Assembly (NCBI GenBank): GCA_038030265.1
Contig: CM075938.1
Coordinates: forward strand, 2,209,009 to 2,273,008
From: Corythucha ciliata
Taxonomy: Eukaryota > Arthropoda > Insecta > Hemiptera > Tingidae
Length of the DNA: 64,000 nucleotides
Direction of reading: 5' to 3'
Shown here: piece by piece, positions 54,998 to 64,000 of the stretch
Position numbering within the stretch: position 1 is the stretch's first letter
Layout of the letters: each line of letters begins with the position of its first letter
Translations under genes and position numbers: made by a program
The notes under the pieces: model-generated
Told to the model about the DNA's origin: nothing
Database searches by the model: none
The model's input: the letters and a program-made list of their open reading frames with translations, nothing else

Positions 54998-55395
54998 TGG
55001 ATGACTCAGCCAGCATTTTACTTAAGTGATTCTTTTTCAGGTCGCCTCTCCCTCACCAGTCGTTTGCGAATCTCGCGATACGCTTTCCAGTCCCAGGGCA
55101 GCCCAGATTTTCGAGCCTGTCAGGGTAAGTCTTGGTCTTGTTGCAAGAGACATGCGAGACTGCAAGAACCACAAGACCATTCTTGCTCATCACTATCAGT
55201 GGCGTCAATCAGGAGGGGGTTGGAGGCGACTTGCCTCCAATTGACGCAGCCAGGGGGGGGGGGAGATGATTTTTGTTAACATCCAGGGGGGGGGGGATTT
55301 TTAAGCTGGGCACACACATGCGCTATGTTCCTAGCCGCTACTCGCCGAACTCCTAGTAGTGTGTATGGATACTCGCTACTCGCCAAGTAACGAAA
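54998..55395. other. Remnant and spacer, two G11 tracts
   Basis: The minus strand of 55000-55190 may be the region upstream of the RT, but it is too damaged to assign. G11 tracts lie at 55253-55263 and 55286-55296. A small hairpin (GGAGGC-GACTT-GCCTCC) sits at about 55221-55238. Confidence 0.35.
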
Positions 55396-55808
55396 AGGGC
55401 ACAATGTCTTGTTAGCAGTCCCACCAAGATCCTAAGGTCTCCTCGGCTCAGAGAGATCAGGCCCTTCTCCGATCGTCCTTTTAGTGTGACAAAGAGCTTG
55501 GCCTGCCTGAGACTGGTTGTCTAACCCAGTGTTCACGATGCCTCTCGTCCAACCACGCCTGCACCTGCCTCTTCGTGAAGGACTTCGTGACCCCAAGACT
55601 TGGCTCCGGGCCCACGAAAGGCATCTCTGATCCTCTCTTCGCGAGTTGATCAGCCATTTTATTCCCCTCAAACCCCTTGTGACCCGGCACCCACATCAAA
55701 GTTAGGCTGTTTGCCGTTGCCACAGAGGCCTGAGGGCTTCAAGACATCCCCAAACTAGCTTCGAATTCACGACACTTGAGCCTAGGGCTTTAAGAGCCGC
55801 CTGGCTGT
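55396..55808 (-). pseudogene. RNase H fragment of the LOA-type element, inverted
   Basis: The reverse complement aligns to 18219-18630 of the LOA-type element with a few per cent differences. It carries LMWVPGHKGFEGNKMADQLAK and FTKRQVQAWLDERHREHW. A 2-bp gain and a one-base loss break the frame. Both ends are truncated inside ORF2, and no poly(A) or target duplication is present, so it did not arrive as a normal 5'-truncated insertion. Confidence 0.85.
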
Positions 55809-56420
55809 TGTAGACGATTGTGGGAACGAGTGTATGAAGTTTGCAAAACGTGTTTCACTTTGGTACCTATTTTTTTCGATCGGTTTTTTTAAAATGTCCC
55901 CCTCCCACTAGATTTGCGCTTCGGATCTGCAAGTTATTATCAAAAAAACTTGCGGATCAAATAAGCTTTCTAATGACCCGTCAATGTTTTAAATTAGTTG
56001 TCAGTAACGCCCTAAAACATAGCCCGTATTACCGAAAATCGTGATGTTCAGAGGGGAATGGTACCCTGAAAGCAAACTATGAAAATTGCACTGAGGTTAC
56101 GGTCCAGTCTCCGTTTCGAACTCAGAACCTCAGGCAGAAAGAGCAGCTATTTGGTCCTATGGGCCAAAGACCCGGCCTGCTAGAAGTCCGGCAACATGCA
56201 GCTGATGAGACGAGGACCAAGTAGGTATCTTGGGTAGCTGATGGTCCGAACGGTCGAAATGGAGGTGTGATACGGTCTTGAAAACGACATTCGAATTCAG
56301 CACAACCTTACAAAACGGAAACTTGACCAAAATAGCAAACAAGTGAAAAGTAGAATATTTTTTGATACGATTGTAGCGTAGGGGCCCGGAAATTTGATTT
56401 TCGGATTCAGATTACCGACT
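55809..56420. other. Non-coding spacer
   Basis: Nothing recognised; may include 3' sequences of the Copia element that cannot be delimited without an LTR pair. Confidence 0.35.
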
Positions 56421-58553
56421 TCAGAGATCAGCGACTTGAAATTCTGTGTCGACTTCAGTCATGACGAGCTCCCTTACGTAAAAGTGTCGAACGTGTATAT
56501 GCTTTGTTCGCTTGTGAAATTCAAGATTTTGCGCTAGACGAATTGCTGCCTGATTGTCGACTTGAATAGCAGGCATCCAGTCTCGATTTGTTAAAAACTT
56601 GAGCAGTCGTTTGAGCCATACTGACTCCTTTGCAGCTTCACTTGCAGCGACTATCTCTGCTTCCGTCGTTGAAATAGCTACAGACGGTTGACGTTGGCTA
56701 ATCCACGATATAGCTCCTCCTGCGTAGAGACAAACGACGCCTGTTGTTGACCTTCCAGTCCTCTTGTCTCCCGCGTCATCAGCGTCGCTGAAACATTCTA
56801 GAGATCCACCGCTTGACTCGTAGAAAATGCCGAAATCTGTCGTTCCTTTCAAGTAGCGTAGGATTCTCTTTACTTTGACGCAGTCTTGCCAGGTATAATT
56901 GTCGAGCTTTTGACTCACAGTGCCCACAGCATGCCAGGCCTTGAGCGCACCATCAGGTAGATGAAAGCCCCGACGATTTGACGATAGGGGAAATCTTCAG
57001 TTTTCCCTTTTTCTTCATTTTCATCGTGATCAGCTCCATCGCGGAGCATAGGAGTTTTTACTGGTCTACATTCATCCATTCCGTATTTTTGTAAAAGTTT
57101 GGTCGTATAAGCTTTTTGACTGACTTTTATTCCATGAGAATGCCTTTCTATCTCCAGTCCCAGGTAATAGCTTGCTTCTTTAATCGTTATTTTGAACTCC
57201 TTTTTGATTTCTTCGATGAATTTTGCTGCTTCTTCCTCGTTTGTAGCAGCAACGAGTCCGTCATTGACGTAAAGAGCGACAAAAATTGTTCGTTCACCAG
57301 TCTTACGAACAAACAAACAGTGGTCTTCGTTGCTAGGCTTGAAGTTTAGACTCTTGAGGTAGTCAACAAATCTCTTGTTCCAGCACCTTGGAGCTTGTTT
57401 CAAGCCGTAAAGACTCTTTTTCAAGTGACACACTCTTTTCGTCCCATCGTCGAACCCTTCCGGCTGTCGCATATAGATGTCTTCATCTAAGTTTCCATAA
57501 AGAAACGCTGTCGACACGTCGAATTGTGTGAGATATAGATCTTCACTTGCTGCGACGCTGAGAATGGTACGAACGGTCGATAATTTAGCGACTGGACTAA
57601 ACACTTGATCGTAGTCTTCTCCTTTCCTCTGAGAAAAACCTTTTGCGACGAGTCTTGCTTTGTACTTTTCAACGCTTCCATCTGGATTTGCTTTAATCTT
57701 GAAAACCCACTTGCAGGGAATGGCTTTTTTGTTTGTAGGCAGACTTTCTAGATCCCACGTCTTATTCTCTGCCAGAGAATTCATTTCTTTCTTCATTGCG
57801 TCAATCCAGTGCAATCGATCTTCAGCTCGTATAGCTTCTTCGTAATCACGAGGCTCTTGAATTGAGAAAACAGTTTGAGTATTCATGATATAGTCTCCGA
57901 ATCGTGAAGGAATTCTGATTTTGCTTCTATCTCTCAGACAATTTTTCGAGTAATTTTCTCTGTCGACGGAAATATTCTCCTCTGTTACAACAGATGTTCT
58001 GTCTTCATCGAGAATATCTGAAGGCTGATCGAGGTTAAAATCAATCTGGTTGTCTGGAGGCTGGACGACGACGTTTTCGTCAACTTGGTTGTTAGTCGGG
58101 ATCGAGACATCTGTTTGAGTGGATTCGAGCTTCGAACTTGTCTTTTTAAATTCAATTTTTTGAAAGAGACTTTCCTCGTCAAACTTGACGTCGCGAGACC
58201 GAATTAACTGATTGTTTTCTTTGTTCCATATCCTATATCCGTCCCAACCGTCGTATCCGACCAAAATACCCTTACAAGACTTCCTTTCCATTTTCTTTCG
58301 ATTTTCATTAGGAACGTGATAGAAACAAGTCGATCCAATTATTCTTAGATGCTTCAAACTTGGATGTTTTTTATGAAATAATTCGAACGGTGATTTACCC
58401 TCTACTGAGGTGGGTCCACTAATGCTTAAGATACATGTTGCCGTATTCACCATTTCAGCCCAAAGTTTTTGAGGAATAATTCCTTCGTGAGAGTGCATGG
58501 TAGCTCGAGCCATTTCTACTACCGTGCGATGCTCTCTTTCAACACATCCGCGG
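56421..58553 (-). pseudogene. Ty1/Copia pol: integrase tail, RT, RNase H
   Basis: Minus strand. The integrase C-terminal part starts abruptly at GCVEREHRTVVEMARATMH, with LWAEMVNTATCIL and CKGILVGYDGWDGYRIW following. RT: WIDAMKKEMNSL, CKWVFKIKANPDG, YKARLVAKGFSQRKGEDYD, FDVSTAFLYGNLDEDIYM, SLYGLKQAPRCW. The active site is YVND, with AAT at 57263-57265, instead of the normal YVDD. The frame breaks near 56925, then RNase H follows: DADDAGDKRTGRSTTGVV, SISTTEAEIVAAS-type text and HKRTKHIHVRHFYVRE. It ends at QVADL just before the usual TKPL. Gag, protease, integrase core and LTRs are missing. The upstream edge abuts A-family repeats. Confidence 0.85.
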
Positions 58554-58559
58554 ATTTGG

Positions 58560-59150
58560 ATTGGCAGGAGCCGCGAATTGGCTTTGTCTCCATTTTGATC
58601 GCGAATTATGTTTTTTTTTTTCACACTTCACCGCTTCTTCTTAATTTTATCAGTGAATTAGCGGGTTGTCTCCTTTTTATACGCGAATTAGCGATTTTTC
58701 TCTATTTTTGCCGTGAATTTGTGTTTTTCCTTATTTTAGCCGCTAATAAGAGATTTTCCCCTATTTTCACCGCGAATTACCGCTTTTCCCCCATTTTGTC
58801 ACGAATTTGCGATTTTGTTAGCTTTCTGCAGCCACGGAGCTATTGGCCTATTAGAAGCCACGAATTGGCGTTTCCTCAACTTTAACCGCGGATCATCGTA
58901 TTGTCCACACGTCAGTGCTTCTTCTCACTTTGATCGGTTAATTAGCAATTTTTCCCGATTTTAGCGGCAAATCATAGTTTAACCACATTCTAATGGAACC
59001 TAAAAATCAATAAAACCAATTTGTTTTACATATGATTAGGTACATTTTACAGCTTGAAATTTTGTTAAAAAAATCCATCAGAGCTTGGTTCAACTATAAT
59101 AATTTTTTCACTTTAGCCGTAATTAGCTATTTTTCTCCATTTTCTCTCAT
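58560..59150 (-). repeat. A-family minisatellite, inverted
   Basis: Plus-strand units such as CGCGAATTAGCGATTTTTCTC and ATTTTAGCCGCTAATAAG are the reverse complement of A units, about 30 bp apart. It abuts the truncated integrase of the Copia element. Confidence 0.75.
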
Positions 59151-60301
59151 TCTCGAACGAAATAGAAAATTTTGGGTCTTAATTTCCACAAAATTACAAG
59201 ATTGAACTCGTAGCGGGATTGTAGCAGTTCCGACGGGCCACGGCTTTTAGCTGCAAGCCCCCCGTACGGCTCTGAACTCGCCTATAGGGGGATTGTAAAT
59301 ACGTGTTCGGGCCCATCGAGACGGCAATAAATTGTCTAGGGCCTGCTAGGCTGCTGTATTGAGCGCGGTCGAAATTATTATGGTGGGGGGAGGGGAAGGA
59401 AAGTCCTACATTATTAAACTTGAGGGACTTTGTGCCAGTTAGATGCAGGATGTAAGTATGAATAAACAGAACAGATCGATTCGAAGCTACTTTCATAGAA
59501 AAAATAGCGATATTAAAAGTGGAACCTGGAAGTTTTATGGTAAGAGATAAGCCCGGGACTCCGTTTCACCGTCATAAAAAGGGAGATTAAATTACCTCCT
59601 AGATTCACTCTTTCTTTCTCACTCACCCGCTCACACATTCTCTCTCTCTCCTCAATTTAACCTTATAAATATATCCGATCAGGCGGTAATTTTAACGATT
59701 TTAGGGACTATGCTATGCAATATGCCTATATCCGAAGGCGTCAAACGGTGTTTTATACTCCCTCCCCTTCCCCCCAGGGGGCGTCAACATCAAACGCAGC
59801 ATAAATTGTCGCACGGCATGAATAACACGTGAAAATGAGAAAAATGGAAGAGTGATAATAGTGTGAAATAGGATTTTCCGTGGATGGCTCATCTCTATAC
59901 AGAGACGGAATTATTGAGGGGGGGAAAAAAACAGAAATTAATGTGTCAATACTTCAATACAATACGACAGCTTTGATGCATGAATGTTTCTTTCACTGTA
60001 AAACCTCGTATTTCCCCAGCATTGTTTCACCTGATTTCCAGTTGGGCATTTCATCATACGTTGAATGATTGATCAAATTAATCGTTTTATTGTTCAATCA
60101 GAGAGCAAGTAGTGTGAGAAAAAAAATACCGAGAACAAAGGGAGACACTTGAATACACCGCCTCGGGCTACGGTTTATCTGGAACCAACCATTGGGTGGG
60201 TGGGGGGGGGAGTTATAATTTAGCCGGAGGGGATGCGTATGTATTTAATTATCTAGGATTTCACCCAGAGAGTAAACAAAAATTTCAATGCACATTTTTT
60301 A
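59151..60301. other. Non-coding DNA, nothing recognised
   Basis: Contains a G9 tract near 60202. No family match. Confidence 0.4.
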
Positions 60302-60372
60302 CACCTCTGAGTGCCCGAAACTCAAACCTTCATTCTTTAAATGATAACGATGTGGTCCACTAAACTAGCAAC
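60302..60372 (-). ncRNA. tRNA-like A-box/B-box pair
   Basis: The minus strand reads TAGTTTAGTGG (A-box-like) and, about 35 bases later, GGTTTGAGTTTC (B-box-like). The spacing suits a tRNA gene or the head of a tRNA-derived SINE. A canonical anticodon loop could not be folded by eye. Confidence 0.3.
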
Positions 60373-61496
60373 TATATACGTAAAATAAAGAAGGTCGAGA
60401 GGAAAGTTTTCTCAGTAACGACACAACACCACCGCAGAAGCTTTCATCAGAGAGGACTTCCGCCAACGCTCCCACAAAATATCCTGCGAACAATCGAACA
60501 TCCCACAGTTGTTACCACCGCCCCAGGAAATTCCCCCTTCCCCCTTGTGATTCATAGCCATCTATTTCCGTTAGCGCAGCGAGCGTGATGCCGAACTCGA
60601 TGTGTGGGCCTCTCTTAAGACCTGCGGCAAACCTCGTTTGTGTTAATAAATCTTCGTAAAAACCCCGGGAATTTTGGGCTGACAAGTTTTGAAGAGCGAA
60701 GTGATTATTGTGGAATAAGGAATTGTCCAGCTTGATAGAGAAATACAAATAATTCCACGGAAATCTCACAGTATAGAACAGGGGAAGTGTGAAATGTTTT
60801 TATATAGACTGTCCACGCTCAGACGGACTCTATAGATCGATTTGTTCTCTCCCACCAAAATATTGAAAGAACTCAACAGCAACACGGAAAAACCAAGAAA
60901 AAGGACCAAAGGAAGAAATAATGGTGTACGTAGAAACGAATGATTTGGGACAAGCAATGATTTCAATGGCCAAGTGACCGTTTTTATGTTTCGTAATGTA
61001 ACATACTACTAGGAGCTGGGAGCAAAGTAAATTTATCCACGTTGCACTGTAGAAGTTGAACACAGGAACTATTGTTTTGTCATAAAGAAGAAAACAATAG
61101 CGGGGCAGACGGGTGATTACTGCGTGGAATTCATCAGCACCACAAACATTACTGTGGCCAAAGAGGGTCAGGTTCCTGCAACGTACACAATGGACTAATA
61201 TCCCTGTTGACAAATTAAGGAATCGTGTAGTGCAAAACGAATTCTTAAAGTCGCACAGTAAAATTCCCCCCTACTCAAAACAGTGTGAATCAGTTGGACC
61301 ACGTGTTCTCCTTTCCTCACGCAGTAGAGGACTCGAGGTCTGAAAATGCAGATGAAAGCAAGTGGAACCCCCTGGATTCGGGCGCTTATTCAGTTTAGAT
61401 ATTCGTTACGTTTTCTGTGTGATGACTGGAGCTCTTCTTGATCTTGAAGGAAGTTTTAACTTTCCATTCAGTGAGTTTTTTTTGCCGTTTAATTAA
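60373..61496. other. Non-coding DNA, nothing recognised
   Basis: No gene or array. The boundary with the LINE fragment is the AT-rich AATTAATTCC at 61491-61500. Confidence 0.4.
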
Positions 61497-63467
61497 TTCC
61501 TCACTAAAGACTTTTCTCTGACCGAATTTAACAGAGTCATAAAATCCACAATAAATACTTCCCCAGGACAAGATTTCATAACGTATCCAATTCTATTTAA
61601 CATGCCCCTAAATGCAAAAATTACTTTATTAAACATATTAAATGAAACGTGGAGATCAGGTCAATTCCCCGACTCATGGAAGAAGATAACCGTAATCCCA
61701 ATATTGAAACCATTAAAGCAACCTAACATAGCAGAATCCTACAGACCAATATCCCTGTGCTCATGTGTGCTGAAAACTTTCGAGCGAATGATAAAAAACA
61801 GACTGGACTGGTGGTTGGAACACCACGAAAAATTACCAAATTCGCAGTATGGATTTCGCAAAGGTAAATCTACACAACATAGTTTAGCCCAACTTATCAG
61901 CGAAATCGAGGTGGGATTCACAGAGAAGAAATCCACTTTGGCCCTCTTCTTGGATGTAAAAGGAGCGTTCGATAGTGTCGTTCTACCAGTTCTGAGCAAG
62001 AAGATGGTAGCTTTGGGTTTGCCATACCAGTTTGCCCGCAACATTATCAGTTTACTGTCGGGCAGGAAAATAACGGTTCGTGTAGATGGACGATATATCG
62101 GACCTCGATTGACCAACCAAGGATTACCTCAGGGTGACATTCTGAGCCCACTGCTATATTCCATCTATGTTGCTGATATAGAGTCCGTTTTAGTCCCAGG
62201 AGTAAGAATATTACAGTACGCCGACGACATATGTATATACACTACAAGTAAGAAGATCCATGAATGCGTTGAGAAATTGAATATAACTATGGCCGCCTTA
62301 CTTACTTGGGCTAACATGTTAGGTCTTACCATATCGCCCGAAAAATCCCAATGTTGCCTCTTCACAAGAACTAGAAATCCTGGTACGGGGACAGAGATCA
62401 CATTTAGCGGTGTAACCTTCCCTGTGGTGCAAAAAGTAGTTTTCCTAGGAATGCACTTGGATAAGGGTCTTCGATGGGATTCACACATAAAATACTTGAT
62501 AAGTCGGGCTGAAAGATACGTCAACATCCTGCGAGTGGTCACTAATCTGAACTGGGGAGCTGATCCTAATGTAGCTCTAATGTTCTACAAAACATGTATC
62601 AGGGCGGTTTTAGACTACGGCAGCATATTTTACGGGAATGCTCCTAAATCAAAACTGGAAAAATTGGAAACCCTTCAAAACAAAAGTATCCGTCTATGTA
62701 TGGGTCTATTAAAATCAACACCGGTCGATGGATTGCAGGCCGAAAGTGGATGCTCCCCACTGAGCCTTCGCCGAACAATGTTAGCGGACCGATTCTTAAT
62801 AAAAGCTATGGCATTCTACCCAGAAGTATACGATAAAATACACAACCTAACAATTCAGGACCTGACTAGCTCATACAGAAGGAAAAAACCTTCTCCCCTC
62901 CTCTGTCAAAGTTTCATCTTCTATGCTGATCACAGTCGAAAAATCACCCGTAGCCCAACACTTGATTTCTACCGGCATAAATTCCTTCTCGATACAACAA
63001 TTCACACTTTACTGATTGACCGGCCCCCAACAGGAATTAAGGAAATGATAAATCAATGGTTTTTGAGAAAAGTAGACCGAATGTTACCCAATTACACGCT
63101 TTTATACACCGATGGCTCATTAATAGATGAAAACTGTGGCTATAGTGTTTATTCCCCTTTCTACAACATTCAGATAGCGAAAAAAGTTGACAACATATGT
63201 TCAATCTATTCATGTGAGCTTCTAGCGATCCTTGAGGCTGTGAAAATTGTAAGGAACTTAGCCAGTGAAAAGGCGGTGATACTGACGGATTGCCTGAGTG
63301 CAATTGAATCCCTTAAGAATTTTGAGTACAACTCGGCTCATAATCCTATCCTTTTAGACATCATTCTGTTAGTGGAAGACCCCCCATGGAAGGCCCCATT
63401 GTTTATAGTCTATAGTATTTATGTAGAATTCGTGGAAGACCCCCATGGAAGGCCCCATTGTTTATAG
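61497..63467 (+). pseudogene. I-like LINE ORF2 fragment: RT and part of RNase H
   Basis: The frame is open from 61497, just after a TAA; the first ATG is at 61602 but RT homology starts earlier with INTSPGQDFITYPILFN, so there is no natural start. RT blocks: WKKITVIPILKPLKQ, SYRPISLCSCVLKTFERM, ALFLDVKGAFDSV, GLPQGDILSPLLYSIYV, LQYADDICIY, FLGMHLDKGLRWDSHIKY. RNase H has YTDGSLIDENCGYSVY, YSCELLAILEA and ILTDCLSAIESL, but it is cut before the WxPxH and last Asp. The cut coincides with a 60-bp tandem duplication at 63372-63490, which also supplies the artificial stop. The endonuclease is absent. About 620 codons are uninterrupted, so the truncation could be recent. Confidence 0.85.
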
Positions 63468-63490
63468 TCTATAGTATTTATGTAGAATTC
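63372..63490 (+). repeat. 60-bp direct tandem duplication at LINE breakpoint
   Basis: GTGGAAGACCCCC...GTAGAATTC occurs at 63372-63431 and again at 63432-63490, differing by one C in the C run. Confidence 0.9.
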
Positions 63491-64000
63491 GTGTTTTTTG
63501 AAAGCCCAAACTGCCCAAACTATTGTTTTATTTAATTCAACCAGCATTTCGGGCTTCGTACCTTCACCATGGTATCTTCAGGTGGCAATATTCTTGTATA
63601 GAAAGATATTTCGGACCAAGAAAACTTCCCATTTCCTTCGCAGCCCTTCTAGCCCCAGCGTTTCTTCTCATTTTAATAATGAGGAAGTCTCACATTTTTC
63701 GAAAATATTTTTTTTCGATGAGGTGTACCAGCCCTTCTATGTAAATAAAAAAAATTAAACCCTTTGGAAATTTTTTTCTTATTTGAAGTTGGCATATTTT
63801 CAATCCCGCCAAATCGAACATTTTCCGCAACGTAACATACGCTGCATTCTCTGCCCTTTTCATACCTCTAAATGGCTAATTGATTTATCCTTTATTATTT
63901 TATTATTCAAGGGCTCAAGTAGAAACACAACAAACCGCTCCCTACTTTTTTCGGAAGGCGTTTCATGACGAAAACATGCTTAGCTGGCGTGTTTGAAAAT
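63491..64000. other. Non-coding DNA
   Basis: Nothing firmly recognised. The stretch CCATGGTATCTTCAGGTGGC near 63570-63589 resembles a conserved motif I associate with downstream parts of some retroelements, but I cannot place it. Confidence 0.3.

Noticed and set aside
56195..56260. CTGATGAG and CTGATGG...CGAAA words resembling a hammerhead ribozyme core
   Set aside because: Stem II could not be paired with the required GAAA spacing, and one copy lacks the invariant A after CTGATG.

Overview
The window looks like intergenic DNA from an arthropod nuclear genome, most likely an insect. The host guess rests only on the mix of elements: LOA/R1-like, I/Nimb-like, Jockey-like and CR1-like non-LTR retrotransposons, Ty3/Gypsy (including a CsRn1-like one), Copia and Bel/Pao LTR elements, and several short TIR elements. 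I found no bacterial gene organisation, no rRNA, and no exon that I can assign to a host protein. Nearly every recognisable protein belongs to a transposable element, and nearly all of these are broken.

Layout. 1-9.3 kb: AT-rich non-coding DNA with degenerate minisatellites of 29-30 bp (families C and A) and an inverted pair of MITE-like arms. 9.56-10.6 kb: an AT-rich repeat, a Bel/Pao fragment and a Jockey-like RT fragment joined in one ORF. 12.2-26.9 kb: a 30-bp minisatellite (family B) split by two LINE insertions. The first is a nearly complete LOA/R1-type element (13422-18984, + strand, with an 11-bp target-site duplication). The second is an I/Nimb-type element (about 19033-25120, - strand, with many disabling mutations). 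Two short TIR elements lie in the right-hand part of the array. 28.8-30.5 kb: a collapsed R1-type element. 30.9-33.2 kb: families B and C plus a 13/14-bp satellite. 33.4-40.0 kb: a Ty3/Gypsy element on the - strand, interrupted by a TTAA-flanked foldback MITE and by a PHD-finger LINE. Part of this composite is then duplicated in tandem as a 1.97-kb unit. 42.7-46.0 kb: a CsRn1-like Gypsy element with one in-frame stop in pol. 46.3-52.5 kb: more A, B and C arrays. 52.6-55.8 kb: a CR1-like 3' end containing a MITE, an I/Nimb-like ORF1, an RT scrap and a second LOA fragment. 56.4-58.6 kb: a Copia pol with a mutated catalytic motif. 61.5-63.5 kb: an I-like RT/RNase H.

The least expected pattern is the minisatellites. 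Families A, B and C have periods of 29-30 bp, occur at more than ten places in both orientations, and look related to one another. Separate arrays keep the same order of diverged units. That fits copying of whole arrays as mobile passengers better than local tandem expansion. Two of the C arrays follow the same 14-bp terminus, and one B array sits between 14-bp inverted repeats. I cannot name an element that carries these arrays; this is the best candidate here for something undescribed.
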